From Endozoicomonas sp965232255 (lineage in GTDB: Bacteria; Pseudomonadota; Gammaproteobacteria; Pseudomonadales; Endozoicomonadaceae): DNA of 64,000 nt. The stretch lies in the NCBI GenBank assembly GCA_965232255.1, contig OZ246962.1, positions 1,984,001 through 2,048,000 on the forward strand. The letters run 5' to 3'. The number at the start of each line of letters is the position of its first letter. Position 1 is the stretch's first letter. The position numbers and the translations under genes were made by a program. Below the pieces are notes generated by a model that saw only the letters and a program-made list of their open reading frames with translations, did not search any database and had not been told where the DNA came from. Positions 28,501 to 36,899 of the stretch are shown here, piece after piece.

Positions 28501-29174
28501 TTTTGCACCAGATTCAGGCTGTTATATGATTCCACGACACTGTTTGCATGGTTAAACAGATAGTCATAAGTTCTGACCAGGTCTAGCAATTCGTTCAATT
28601 TGCTGGAGATTTTGGATTTAAAATAGGACGATTGCGAGCTCAGATCATCAAGATTTTCATCTTGCCCTAATGCAGTCAGGCGTCTATGAAAGGAGTCAAT
28701 GGCAATGTATGAGGATAAAAGTGTTTTTTTGCTATTTTCTTTTGCGTCATCTGCATTCATCAGGATATCTATGATGGATAGCAGTTCCGGGGTAGTTTTG
28801 TGAGGTTGGTTGTAGATAGTTGTCTGCATAAATTCCGTTAACCCTTCATATCTGGAGAGTTTTCCGGAGCCTGCGTCTTTTTGGCTGTATGGGGGCGGCG
28901 CTTCTTTTTCGTGTTTTGCCGCACAGCCACCGAGGGGTGTATAAAGCCTTGGTTCTCGTTGCTGAATTAGTTGGACGCCAGGCCTACTGGATAATTCGGT
29001 TTTATTCTCATGCGCTGGATGTGTGAGTCGTTGTGGTTGGCTGAGTTTAACTTCCCGGGTGCTGGCCAACGGATTGGGATTGTCACACGGTTTTTCATCA
29101 CGCGGCCGTATGGTGGAATCGGTATGTGCAGTAGTTTTGGTGCAATAAGGAAGGGCAATATTGTTTGTTAACAT
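25527..29174 (-). CDS. Unrecognised 1215-residue protein with nucleotidyltransferase-like C-terminal motif
   Basis: The ATG at 29174 is preferred over a TTG at 29231. The first 110 residues are polar and Pro-rich (EAPPPYSQKDAGS). A long helical part follows, with a coiled coil near residues 700-740 (FQKQIDKFTTLNKKIQQQLQ). After about residue 900 a globular part shows PVVYMGSRAF, then TTPRDTDLLILD near residue 1010 and LKIDFEITTTDERTEI near 1046. A D-x-D followed by a later Asp recalls polymerase-beta-type nucleotidyltransferases, but the match is only a pattern. A Cys pair (TKCLSCNLI) follows. No signal peptide. It sits alone between yebC and ruvC, interrupting a normally tight cluster. Effector or toxin-like roles are guesses. 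Confidence 0.6.
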   Translation of the reverse strand: MLTNNIALPYCTKTTAHTDSTIRPRDEKPCDNPNPLASTREVKLSQPQRLTHPAHENKTELSSRPGVQLIQQREPRLYTPLGGCAAKHEKEAPPPYSQKDAGSGKLSRYEGLTEFMQTTIYNQPHKTTPELLSIIDILMNADDAKENSKKTLLSSYIAIDSFHRRLTALGQDENLDDLSSQSSYFKSKISSKLNELLDLVRTYDYLFNHANSVVESYNSLNLVQKSLYDQVASKCLFLSEQMGQSALILAAHYANLQLTIGNVINNPETALYRLPTLLKPFISCSAMHLECMIECRLRDLDAINNIAVHKLGTKVIPRKFSSIKHVLQPSLKKPRIDQSQLNDALFNFCRSLATVELFARSRAKSQMDMLDQGRERLFEFIDRYTGETGVSIAELLTISDASIVEKYLRYAELLHATEAAMEKHIETRTIVLEKITCLANPSGDAATEIMSGKNTSTDTGNWHQLLTQLKQTSAARRRYPLSDHIMLGVDTACIALNKMIRLEAFQHQHRSKMRVEELQEELYNLDIWVSHLCRLGLIGDENLNACPSYQQLIPIREALNEVIITYQSDLEATFKEASTHITGEQTKETPGQATALLPIAELPAPLEPMLFTNSELHKTINHYLFAHNELTINEWNQQQGEQLIHRLTMKKQQLPCTQQLLTLIHCCQHDERISQYISECRLIFMLSYSYITSIAGAYSQQSTKGKIANFQKQIDKFTTLNKKIQQQLQECSKKLGKIKSKTNDQHESLGRTLFAAVQNSLLVNTEHQHHLKLGLDLMLEKRKQILMSEFPGLYALEQHVYDVSTKKIKHRTRLAKTTGNDADVPPRSLPNPSYLNSPGKATAFTMMPLPGPGFTLDHSPSLNNLKIPCLESAREHKLTGKQFLDHIGQQLHIQLAAYRTTSDDFYSPTPSELVVTKNHSGQISFSHFLTGIRIRLDDQLTIRQRDYFHQHIASQANALIDRNIPVVYMGSRAFQTQLQALWGAHALAHIGSLPLPQIDVAIIKRATTPRDTDLLILDQAQLTTVKQQVRKTLSSAAHQNNDLKIDFEITTTDERTEIFYGTKCLSCNLILHKKGHRQPKHWIYVVDLITCVDPNPAVSALYAFDAPGLSSRETIRSRRIDAIIMDELNLVISMTAGPARALMAMIRISILAALEVADPKLDNMARMALIHALDTIHQRFPDPAFDRLATDLRSRTFTVVDHQGELFGVKPPVAQ

Positions 29175-29538
29175 AACGATCCCATATGTTTGTCCAGAGG
29201 TTATTTGAATTATCAGGCCTGAACTGGCCAAGACGACGTGCAGCAGACGCGTTAGGAATACGACTGCTCCTGTCAGGCTGCTGGTCTTGGGCGCACCCTG
29301 GGATTCATTGTCATGGCAGCCGTCGTCATCTGTTGACTCCTGTTAATCTCATTGGTTCCTGTTTTGATGGCCATTATTGATTTATATCCCTGTTTTTAAC
29401 GGGACTCGGGCGACTTGGTCTGAATATCAGTAATGTTCAGAAAGGGGTCTCACTGAAGCGTGGGTCACTCACCGTAACATGCAACGGTCCAGCATTGTTG
29501 ATAGCCTGCTTTGTCCGTCCTTTATTGTTGCTGGAAAC
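29175..29538. other. Intergenic region upstream of ruvC
   Basis: A divergent gap between the 1215-codon gene and ruvC. No gene is seen. It should contain the promoter of the leftward gene and, at its right edge, the LexA-like site annotated separately. Confidence 0.5.
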
Positions 29539-29554
29539 GTGTATGTATATACAG
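29539..29554 (+). promoter_or_regulatory. LexA (SOS) box upstream of ruvC
   Basis: The sequence GTGTATGTATATACAG matches the consensus CTGT-N8-ACAG except at the first base, and the flank extends the match as ACAGTA. It lies 40 bp before the ruvC start, where LexA would repress the operon. In E. coli the ruvAB promoter is LexA-regulated; here the box precedes ruvC, so all three genes may be damage-inducible. Confidence 0.7.
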
Positions 29555-29593
29555 TATTCTTGTCTGGGCACCAGGCAACGGAACGTAAATGGA

Positions 29594-30118
29594 ATGGCCA
29601 TATTATTGGGGATTGATCCCGGGTCCAGGATTACCGGGTACGGCGTTATCGAGGAAATTGGCGTTCACTGTCGTTATGTGGCATCGGGATGTATTCGTCT
29701 GCCGGAAGGCTCATTGCCAGAAAGACTTGCCCGGATTTTCCAGGGCGTCAACACCATTATCGAGATGTATAATCCTCAGTCGGTAGGGATTGAACAGGTT
29801 TTTATGGCGCGTAATGCCGACTCAGCCCTGAAGCTTGGCCAGGCGCGTGGGGCGGCCATTGTGGCTGCGGTTAACCACGGGCTGGACGTGTCAGAATATT
29901 CCGCCCGACAAGTCAAGCAGGCAGTGGTGGGCAATGGTGGAGCCGAGAAATCCCAGGTTCAGCAGATGGTCATGGCCATCCTGAAACTGGAGCAAACACC
30001 GCAGGCTGATGCCGCAGATGCCCTGGCGGTGGCCTTGTGTCACTCCCACACTCGCGCCAGCCTGATTCGGATGGCCGGCGTCACCGGTAGAAGAAACGGC
30101 CGGTTATTGCATCGCTAA
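29594..30118 (+). CDS. ruvC: Crossover junction endodeoxyribonuclease RuvC
   Basis: A 174-residue Holliday-junction resolvase. All four acidic catalytic residues are visible: Asp8 (LLGIDPGSRITGYG), Glu67 (VGIEQVFMARNADSA), and Asp139 and Asp142 (QADAADALAVALCH). ATG 29594 matches the family start; an open frame upstream to 29495 is not used. It heads ruvC-ruvA-ruvB. Confidence 0.97.
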   Translation: MAILLGIDPGSRITGYGVIEEIGVHCRYVASGCIRLPEGSLPERLARIFQGVNTIIEMYNPQSVGIEQVFMARNADSALKLGQARGAAIVAAVNHGLDVSEYSARQVKQAVVGNGGAEKSQVQQMVMAILKLEQTPQADAADALAVALCHSHTRASLIRMAGVTGRRNGRLLHR

Positions 30119-30159
30119 TAACAATCGCTAACAGCGGTCGTGAACAATAAGGGTTGGAT

Positions 30160-30777
30160 ATGATAGGCAGACTTCGAGGTACTTTGCTGGAATCGCAGGC
30201 ACCGTATCTGTTAATTGAGGTTGGCGGTGTTGGCTACGAAGTGGAAGCGCCCATGTCGGTCTTTTACCGGCTGCCTGAAGTGGGCAGTGAAGTAACGCTT
30301 TATACGCACTTTGTCGTGCGTGAAGATGCTCAGCTGCTTTATGGTTTTGCCAATGCCCCGGAACGAGAACTGTTCCGCACCTTGATCAAAGTCAACGGCG
30401 TAGGGCCAAAGCTGGGCCTGACTCTGCTCTCTGGCATTGAAGCAGCCGAATTTGTTCGCTGCGTTCACACTGGTGACAGCTCCACTTTGGTCAAATTGCC
30501 TGGGGTTGGCAAGAAAACTGCTGAGCGTCTGATTGTCGAACTGAAGGACAAACTGGGTAAATGGGACAGCACACTGGCTTCGTCGGATGATTTTAACGAC
30601 ACACCACTGGGACAAGTTATCCAGCAACAGACGGCCGATGTCGAACAAGAAGCCGTCAGCGCTTTGGTGGCACTGGGCTACAAGCCTCAGGAGGCCAGTA
30701 AGGTCATCGCCCGCATCAACACTGAAGGCCTGTCCAGCGCCGAACTTATACGACAGGCTTTGCGTAGCATGATTTAA
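30160..30777 (+). CDS. ruvA: Holliday junction helicase subunit RuvA
   Basis: A 205-residue protein that tetramerises on four-way junctions and loads RuvB. It has an N-terminal OB fold (MIGRLRGTLLESQAPYLLIE) and helix-hairpin-helix motifs (LIKVNGVGPKLGLTLLSG, LVKLPGVGKKTAERLIVEL). The C-terminal RuvB-interacting domain (AVSALVALGYKPQEASKVI) follows a flexible linker. It begins 41 bp after ruvC and ends 17 bp before ruvB. Confidence 0.97.
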   Translation: MIGRLRGTLLESQAPYLLIEVGGVGYEVEAPMSVFYRLPEVGSEVTLYTHFVVREDAQLLYGFANAPERELFRTLIKVNGVGPKLGLTLLSGIEAAEFVRCVHTGDSSTLVKLPGVGKKTAERLIVELKDKLGKWDSTLASSDDFNDTPLGQVIQQQTADVEQEAVSALVALGYKPQEASKVIARINTEGLSSAELIRQALRSMI

Positions 30778-30794
30778 TTATGACAGGAAATATT

Positions 30795-31799
30795 ATGATA
30801 GAAGCCGATCGGCTGATCTCTGCCGGAGAGCGCCAGGGTGAGGAGGTTCAGGATCGAGCCATCCGACCGGTCAGGCTCGGTGATTACACCGGTCAGCCCA
30901 AAGTGCGTGAGCAACTGGAGATCTTTATCCAGGCAGCGCGTCAGCGCGGCGATGCGCTGGATCACACTTTAATCTTTGGGCCACCGGGATTGGGTAAAAC
31001 TACTCTGTCGCACATTTTGGCCAATGAGATGGGCAGCAATATTCGCTCTACCTCCGGTCCGGTTATTGAAAAAGCCGGTGACCTGGCCGCGTTGCTGACT
31101 AACCTCGAACCCAATGACATTCTGTTTATTGACGAGATCCATCGTCTCAGCCCGGCGGTTGAAGAGGTGCTCTATCCAGCCATGGAGGATTACCAGCTCG
31201 ATATTATGATCGGTGAAGGGCCGGCGGCTCGCTCCATTAAGCTTGACTTGCCGCCCTTTACCCTGGTAGGAGCAACCACCAGGGCAGGACTGCTGACTTC
31301 GCCCCTGCGGGATCGGTTTGGCATTGTTCAGCGGCTGGAGTTCTACAACGTGGCCGACCTGTGCACCATTATTCTGCGCTCGGCCAGCATTCTTGGAGTG
31401 GCCATGGATCGCGACGCCGCCAGCGAAGTGGCGCGTCGTTCACGGGGAACACCACGTATTGCCAACCGACTATTGCGCCGGGTCAGAGATTACTCCCAAG
31501 TCAGAGGCGATGGCACTGTCACCCCGGAGCTGGCCGATGCGGCACTCAATATGCTTGATGTGGATGCCTGCGGTTTTGACCATATGGATCGCCGGCTACT
31601 GTTGGCCATGATGGAAAAATTCGACGGTGGTCCGGTGGGGGTCGATAATCTGGCTGCTGCCATCAGCGAAGAGCGGGATACCATTGAAGATGTATTGGAG
31701 CCTTACCTGATCCAGCAAGGTTACATCATGAGAACCCCCAGAGGACGAGTGTTGACCAAAAATGCTTATTTGCATTTTGGTATCGATTATCCCCATTAA
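30795..31799 (+). CDS. ruvB: Holliday junction helicase ATPase RuvB
   Basis: A 334-residue AAA+ motor for branch migration. Walker A GPPGLGKTTLSHI, Walker B LFIDEIHRLSP, sensor 1 LVGATTRAGLLTSPLRDRFG with the arginine finger region, and a C-terminal winged helix (YLIQQGYIMRTPRGRVLT). ATG 30795 follows AGGAAA; the preceding frame adds five residues from 30780. Confidence 0.97.
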   Translation: MIEADRLISAGERQGEEVQDRAIRPVRLGDYTGQPKVREQLEIFIQAARQRGDALDHTLIFGPPGLGKTTLSHILANEMGSNIRSTSGPVIEKAGDLAALLTNLEPNDILFIDEIHRLSPAVEEVLYPAMEDYQLDIMIGEGPAARSIKLDLPPFTLVGATTRAGLLTSPLRDRFGIVQRLEFYNVADLCTIILRSASILGVAMDRDAASEVARRSRGTPRIANRLLRRVRDYSQVRGDGTVTPELADAALNMLDVDACGFDHMDRRLLLAMMEKFDGGPVGVDNLAAAISEERDTIEDVLEPYLIQQGYIMRTPRGRVLTKNAYLHFGIDYPH

Positions 31800-31856
31800 C
31801 CAGACTGAAGCGACATCCCCAGGCATCCCTGCTGATCGTCAGAAAAACCCCCAGCC

Positions 31857-32099
31857 TCACCAGCCGCTGTCCATGTGTAGCGGTGTCGTCTTGCCTATAT
31901 CACCAGCAATGCGCTGAACATTGAACTGGCGACGTTTAGTTAGCGTGTTAATCTGGATAGGGTTTTTACCTCTGGTCGAGGTGTCTTTGGTTGCCAGTCC
32001 AGTGGGGCAATTGAGCATATTAACGACAACGTTTGTATTACCACAGCACTCGTTCAGAGCAGCCAGGTCATGGGTGGGAATGGTGCTCGCTGTGCTCAT
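31857..32099 (-). CDS. Possible small protein in the ruvB-tolQ gap
   Basis: An 80-codon frame (STASTIPTHDLAALNECCGN at its start) with an ATG, but no clear ribosome-binding site and no recognised family. It lies in a 583-bp gap where ybgC usually precedes tolQ; no YbgC-like translation is found on either strand. It may be chance. The remainder of the gap should hold the tolQ promoter. Confidence 0.25.
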   Translation of the reverse strand: MSTASTIPTHDLAALNECCGNTNVVVNMLNCPTGLATKDTSTRGKNPIQINTLTKRRQFNVQRIAGDIGKTTPLHMDSGW

Positions 32100-32382
32100 A
32101 TGGCTTTTGCCCTAGCGTACTCATTATGAGGTATTTAACGATTTGGAATGGCCGGTATTTTACGGTTTATGCCTATGTTGTTTAGGTTGGAGCGAAGGTG
32201 TCAAGACTCTGTATAGAGGTGATTTTCTGACCCTCAAGGTATTTTTTGATGATATGATCACTCTGTCTTCATGGCGTAAGTTTCGCAATTATTCGTTGCA
32301 GAGCCATTTTTATCGTTTACGGTAAGCGGCATTTCCGCTTGCAGCTGTTGGCATTCAAAACTGATGGATAGAGAGGTTATCA

Positions 32383-33063
32383 GTGGCAGAAAGCATGTCT
32401 CTATGGGCACTGATTGGTAATTCCAGTTGGATCGCATTACTGGTTTTGCTGTTACTGGTGGCGGCATCGTTAGTATCTTGGGTGATGATTATTCAGCGAC
32501 ATATTCTTCTGCGTAATGCTCGCAGGGCGATGGTCGCTTTCGAGGACCGGTTTTGGTCGGGGATGGATTTGATTGTCCTGTACCGGGAGGTGCAGAACGA
32601 AGAACAGCCCGACTCAGGCCTGGAGCAAATCTTCAAAGCGGGCTTCACCGAGTTTACCCGTTTGCGTAATCAAGGTACTGAAGACCCCGATGCTGTCATG
32701 GAAGGTGCCCAGCGCGCCATGCGGGTGGCCATATCTCGGGAGCAGGAGCGACTTGAAACTAATCTGCCATTTTTGGCCAGTGTCGGCTCCACCTGTCCAT
32801 ACCTGGGTTTGTTCGGTACGGTGGTTGGTATTATGAACTCCTTTCGCGGACTGGCAGTGGTGCAGCAACCCACCCTGGCTTCAGTGGCGCCAGGCATTGC
32901 TGAAGCATTGTTGACCACTGCTGTTGGTCTGGTTGCTGCAATCCCGGCCGTCGTCGCCTATAACCGTTACGCTTCGCGGGTGGAAGCGCTGTTGTCTAAT
33001 TACGAGACATTTGCCGATGAGTTCTCCAGCATCTTGCATCGCAAAGTGTACAGTCGCAAATAA
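32383..33063 (+). CDS. tolQ: Tol-Pal system protein TolQ
   Basis: A 226-residue inner-membrane protein with three helices; with TolR it forms the proton-driven motor of the Tol-Pal system. Signatures: LLLLLVAASLVSWVMIIQRH (helix 1) and LPFLASVGSTCPYLGLFGTVVGI with IAEALLTTAVGLVAAIPAVVAYN (helices 2 and 3, MotA/ExbB motif). Starts with GTG after GAGAGG. First gene of tolQRAB-pal-cpoB. Confidence 0.96.
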   Translation: MAESMSLWALIGNSSWIALLVLLLLVAASLVSWVMIIQRHILLRNARRAMVAFEDRFWSGMDLIVLYREVQNEEQPDSGLEQIFKAGFTEFTRLRNQGTEDPDAVMEGAQRAMRVAISREQERLETNLPFLASVGSTCPYLGLFGTVVGIMNSFRGLAVVQQPTLASVAPGIAEALLTTAVGLVAAIPAVVAYNRYASRVEALLSNYETFADEFSSILHRKVYSRK

Positions 33064-33078
33064 AGGGATCTCACCACT

Positions 33079-33531
33079 ATGTCACCGATAAGAGCTGCGC
33101 GGGGCAGAATCCGGCGTCGCCCCATGGCTGAAATAAACATGGTGCCGTTTATAGACATCATGATGGTGCTGCTGGTGGCTTTCATGATCAGCACGCCCAT
33201 GATGACCCAGGGCGTCAAGGTCGAACTGCCCAAAACCAGCAGTGAACATATTGCCCCACCCGATGATGATGAAGTCCTGATTGTCTCGATCAAGGCTGAC
33301 GGCAGTTACTACCTTGATCTTGGGGCCGACCACGACAAGGCAATTGGGTTGCCCTCCGTGCAGGAAAAAGTCAGCAAGCTGGTCAGCGTCAGACCCAACA
33401 TCCAGGTGTTGATTCAGGGAGACACCCACGTGGCTTACGGGGCAGTGGTGCAATTGATGGCGAGTTTGCAAAATGCGGGCATTGATCACGTTGGCTTGGT
33501 GACAGACCCAGTGGTGCTGGATGGGCAGTAG
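33079..33531 (+). CDS. tolR: Tol-Pal system protein TolR
   Basis: A 150-residue ExbD/TolR-type protein with one N-terminal helix containing the proton-channel Asp (EINMVPFIDIMMVLLVAFMI) and a periplasmic domain (VLIQGDTHVAYGAVVQLMA). An AGGGAT site precedes the start. It begins 15 bp after tolQ, and tolA starts directly after its stop codon. Confidence 0.96.
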   Translation: MSPIRAARGRIRRRPMAEINMVPFIDIMMVLLVAFMISTPMMTQGVKVELPKTSSEHIAPPDDDEVLIVSIKADGSYYLDLGADHDKAIGLPSVQEKVSKLVSVRPNIQVLIQGDTHVAYGAVVQLMASLQNAGIDHVGLVTDPVVLDGQ

Positions 33532-34416
33532 ATGAAAAGATGGTTTAACATTCCCCGTCTACCTGCTCTCGTGGCTGAGAGTTACGGCGTTGCTGTTGTT
33601 TTGTCTGTGCTTCTGCATTTGTCGATGCTGGGAGTGCTGGCGGTGAGCTGGGATAAGGATTCCACCATCAAGCGGCCACCGCCAGTCCCCATCAGTGCCG
33701 CACTGGTGGCCTTGCCTGAAACGTCGTCCGTATCGAGCGAAAGTCAGCAAAAAGCCGAACTGCAGCGGCGCGAGGAGGCGAACAGGCAGGCCGAAGCCAG
33801 GAAAAAGGCAGAGGCAAAAAAACAGGCTGAAGCAAGAAAGGTTGCCGAGGCAAAAAAAGCGGCTGAAGCCAAGAAACGAGCTGAACGAGAGCGTCAAAAG
33901 GCACTCGCGCGCAAACAAGAGGCGGAGAAAAAGCGGCAGCTGCAGCGTGAGCAAGAAGAAGCCCGGCGTCGACAGCAGGAGCAAGAGCGGTTGCAAAAAG
34001 AGCAACAGGAGAGGGCACAGCAGGAACAGGAGCGGCGCGAGCAGGAGGCACTGGAGCAAGCCATTGCCCTAGAGCAACTGGCGATGCAAGATGCGCAACA
34101 GCTTGCCCGTGACCAGCTGGAGCAGGCCAAGTATGCAGCCTTGATCAAAAGCCTGACCTCACAGTATTGGAACCGGCCGCCAAGTGCCCGCAATAACATG
34201 ATGGCAGAGATTCGTATCAGCCTGTCGCCTGTGGGGGACGTGCTTGGTATTACTATGGTGAAGTCCAGCGGCAATGATGAGTTTGATCGTTCTGTTATTC
34301 AGGCTATCCGTCAGGCTGCGCCTTTTTCCGAATTAAAAAATCTTGAGCGACGGATATTTGATCAACACTTCCGCCGCATAACTTTCCGTTTTAGGCCCGA
34401 GGATTTGGTGAGATGA
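33532..34416 (+). CDS. tolA: Tol-Pal system protein TolA
   Basis: A 294-residue protein: an N-terminal transmembrane anchor (GVAVVLSVLLHLSMLGVLAV); a long charged helix rich in Lys, Glu, Ala, Gln and Arg (about residues 65-195) that spans the periplasm; and a C-terminal domain (SLTSQYWNRPPSARNNM, RISLSPVGDVLGI, SSGNDEFDRSVIQAIRQAAPF) that contacts Pal/TolB. Start codon immediately after the tolR stop; its stop overlaps the tolB start. Confidence 0.95.
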   Translation: MKRWFNIPRLPALVAESYGVAVVLSVLLHLSMLGVLAVSWDKDSTIKRPPPVPISAALVALPETSSVSSESQQKAELQRREEANRQAEARKKAEAKKQAEARKVAEAKKAAEAKKRAERERQKALARKQEAEKKRQLQREQEEARRRQQEQERLQKEQQERAQQEQERREQEALEQAIALEQLAMQDAQQLARDQLEQAKYAALIKSLTSQYWNRPPSARNNMMAEIRISLSPVGDVLGITMVKSSGNDEFDRSVIQAIRQAAPFSELKNLERRIFDQHFRRITFRFRPEDLVR

Positions 34417-35777
34417 GGCTTATTTTCAAGACCTACCTGCTCAAGACGCATTTATCCAGGATTTTTCTGATATTGAGCTGTCTGTTTTGGGTGACCACAG
34501 TTCGGGCAGAGCTCGTTATTGAAGTTACCCGGGGGAATGACCAGCTGTTGGCGCTGGCGGTATCCCCGTTTGCCTGGGAGGGGAGCCGGGTATTGCCGGA
34601 AGACCCCGCCAATATTATTGATAATGACTTGAAATTAAGCGGCCTGTTCAAGGCGTTACCTCGAGCCAGTATGCTTAGTTATCCAAGCAGTGAATCCGAG
34701 GTGTACTATCGCGACTGGAAAGCGCTGGGCGCGTCCTACCTGATAACTGGACAAGTGTCGTCTAATGACGATGCTTACACCATCAACTATCAGTTGTATG
34801 ACATCATCAGGGGAGCGAGGATTGCCAAGGGTGGCTTTACCGGCAAGCAGAGTCAGCTGCGTGAGATTGCACATCGCGTCAGTGATGCGGTGTATGAAAA
34901 GATCACCGGCTTGCCAGGGGACTTTTCTTCCCGGATTCTCTATGTTACTGCCCAACGCCATGACGCCGACAGAACCGAGTACCAGCTTAATTATGCCGAT
35001 GCTGACGGCAAGCGTAGCCGTACCATATTTACTTCCAACGAGCCAATCATGTCACCCAGTTGGTCACCGGATGGTACCAAGGTGACGTATGTCTCCTTTG
35101 AGCGGCAACGTCCGGAAATTTACTTGCAAGAGCTGGCCAGCGGTGCCCGCAGGAAGTTGACCGGCTTCAAGGGACTGAACAGCTCGCCGGTGTGGTCACC
35201 GGATGGCCAATCTATTGCCATGGTGCTGTCCAAAGATGGCAATCCTGACGTCTATGTCCTTGACCTGGCGACCCGCAAAATCAGCAATGTGACCAATCAT
35301 TATGCCATTGATACTGAGCCAGACTGGATGCCCGACGGCCGCAGTCTTGTGTTTACCTCTAATCGTGGCGGCAGTCCACAGATCTATCAGCAGGACGTTA
35401 CGCGCAAAAGTGGTGGAGAATTTATTCCACAAGGCAATCCTCGTCGTCTAACCTTTGAAGGGCGGTTCAATGCCCGAGCGAAAGTTTTCCCCGATGGTAA
35501 ATCTCTCGCTTTAGTTCATAAGGGGCGCGGAGCTGCTGACTACAACATTGCCATTCTTGATCTGGATACCGACAGACTGCGTCTGCTGACTTCTTCCAAG
35601 CTGGAAGACTCTCCGAGTGTTGCACCCGGTGGTCGCAGGCTGATCTATTCTTCTCAGGGTGGCAAGAACGGCGAGCTGGGTATCGTCTCGGCGGATGGGC
35701 GAGTCAAACAGCGTTTGCCTTCTGCCCAGGGCGATGTCAGGGAGCCGGCGTGGGGGCCGGGTGTCCGGCTGAAATAA
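34413..35777 (+). CDS. tolB: Tol-Pal system protein TolB
   Basis: A 454-residue periplasmic protein with a signal peptide (IFLILSCLFWVTTVRAE), an N-terminal alpha/beta domain that interacts with TolA, and a C-terminal beta-propeller with repeated WSPDGTKVTYVS / WSPDGQSIAMVLS / WMPDGRSLVFTSN blades. Starts with ATG overlapping the tolA stop (ATGA), indicating translational coupling. Confidence 0.97.
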   Translation: MRLIFKTYLLKTHLSRIFLILSCLFWVTTVRAELVIEVTRGNDQLLALAVSPFAWEGSRVLPEDPANIIDNDLKLSGLFKALPRASMLSYPSSESEVYYRDWKALGASYLITGQVSSNDDAYTINYQLYDIIRGARIAKGGFTGKQSQLREIAHRVSDAVYEKITGLPGDFSSRILYVTAQRHDADRTEYQLNYADADGKRSRTIFTSNEPIMSPSWSPDGTKVTYVSFERQRPEIYLQELASGARRKLTGFKGLNSSPVWSPDGQSIAMVLSKDGNPDVYVLDLATRKISNVTNHYAIDTEPDWMPDGRSLVFTSNRGGSPQIYQQDVTRKSGGEFIPQGNPRRLTFEGRFNARAKVFPDGKSLALVHKGRGAADYNIAILDLDTDRLRLLTSSKLEDSPSVAPGGRRLIYSSQGGKNGELGIVSADGRVKQRLPSAQGDVREPAWGPGVRLK

Positions 35778-36014
35778 TCTACTGCAAGGATACTTGCAGG
35801 AAGAAGGGGGCAGGCAGGAAGACTAAAGTGCTTTTTGTCCTGCCGACTCGCTGGCTTGCTGCTATGCTCGTGTAACCAGATGTGCTTCTTTTTGGTAGCT
35901 CTTTCTATGAGGAAACCTTATTATCCTCGGGTGCTGGCGCCTGTGGGGTGACCTCGGTTCTCATTGTGTACTGCACATACTTTTGAATTCCCCGGAGAAT
36001 GATTGGAGTTGAAA

Positions 36015-36581
36015 ATGCAAATCGGCAAAGTTGGCAATGTTGTTAAAGCAGCGTTTGTAGCCGCAGCTGCTATCTGGCTCGCAGGGTGTGCTTCCAAGAA
36101 AGAGTCGACCGCTATGCCGGCCCCCCAGGTGGCGGTGGTTGAGGAAGAAGTCCTGGTGGAAGTGCAACCAGTTCTGGACCCAGCGGTACAGGCGGTGGTT
36201 GACACTGGCAAGATCAACGCATCGCCCGAAGAGATTCAGGCACTGTTGGACAAGAACACTTACTTCTTCCCCTTCGACAGTTCAAAGCTGGGCAATGAGG
36301 CTTACAAGTCACTTGACGTCCATGCTGCCTATCTGACGTCTGATGCCGGCTATATGAAAAATATCGTTGTTCAGGGTCATACTGATGAGCGCGGTACCCG
36401 GACCTACAACCTGGCCCTGGGCGAGCGTCGTGCCAAAGCGGTTAAAGACTATCTGGTCGCCAAGGGTGTAGCCAGAGATCGTATCGAAGTGGTTAGCTTC
36501 GGTTTTGAAAAGCCGCTGGATCCTGAGCACAACGAGACTGCCTGGGCACTGAATCGCCGTGCGGTTATTGTTGGTGAGTAA
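36015..36581 (+). CDS. pal: Peptidoglycan-associated lipoprotein Pal
   Basis: A 188-residue outer-membrane lipoprotein. The signal peptide ends in a lipobox (LAGC). The OmpA-like peptidoglycan-binding domain is seen in FFPFDSSKLGNEAYKSL, VVQGHTDERGTRTYNLALGE and the C-terminal NRRAVIV. GGAG six bases upstream sets ATG 36015. A gap of about 237 bp separates it from tolB. Confidence 0.97.
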   Translation: MQIGKVGNVVKAAFVAAAAIWLAGCASKKESTAMPAPQVAVVEEEVLVEVQPVLDPAVQAVVDTGKINASPEEIQALLDKNTYFFPFDSSKLGNEAYKSLDVHAAYLTSDAGYMKNIVVQGHTDERGTRTYNLALGERRAKAVKDYLVAKGVARDRIEVVSFGFEKPLDPEHNETAWALNRRAVIVGE

Positions 36582-36899
36582 TTACTGATAACTGTCGTAT
36601 TATTCAGTCTCCTGCTGTGTATCGTAATTTCCCTGACAGCACGGAGCGTATCGGAGTTGACTGCCCTGCCCAGCAGTAGCTCTGATGCCTGATTTTTTGA
36701 GCTGATTGCTCTTGCGATGGCAGTAAATTAGGGCGAAAATCGGTCTTTGTCTGGAATCAAGAATTATAATTTGTTTTCAGAGAAGCCGATTTTTTTTGTC
36801 CTCATTTTACTCAGATGCGTGCGGGTTTAAGCTGTATCAGGGCTTTTTGGCAACAATAGGCTGAAATACGACAGTTAACGTTTTTGGACAGGGGGAGTA
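36582..36899. other. pal-cpoB intergenic region
   Basis: 318 bp with no gene. An AT-rich segment around 36765-36800 ends in a run of T and has a distant CCGATTTT complement upstream. A cpoB promoter is possible but no clear -35/-10 pair could be assigned. Confidence 0.35.

Noticed and set aside
33559..34059. Leu/Phe-rich minus-strand frames opposite tolA
   Set aside because: Produced by the Lys/Glu/Ala/Gln-rich stalk of TolA read backwards.
35781..35802. Small inverted repeat after tolB (CTGCAAG..CTTGCAG) as a terminator
   Set aside because: Stem is short and no T-run follows; pal is probably transcribed separately but this site does not prove it.
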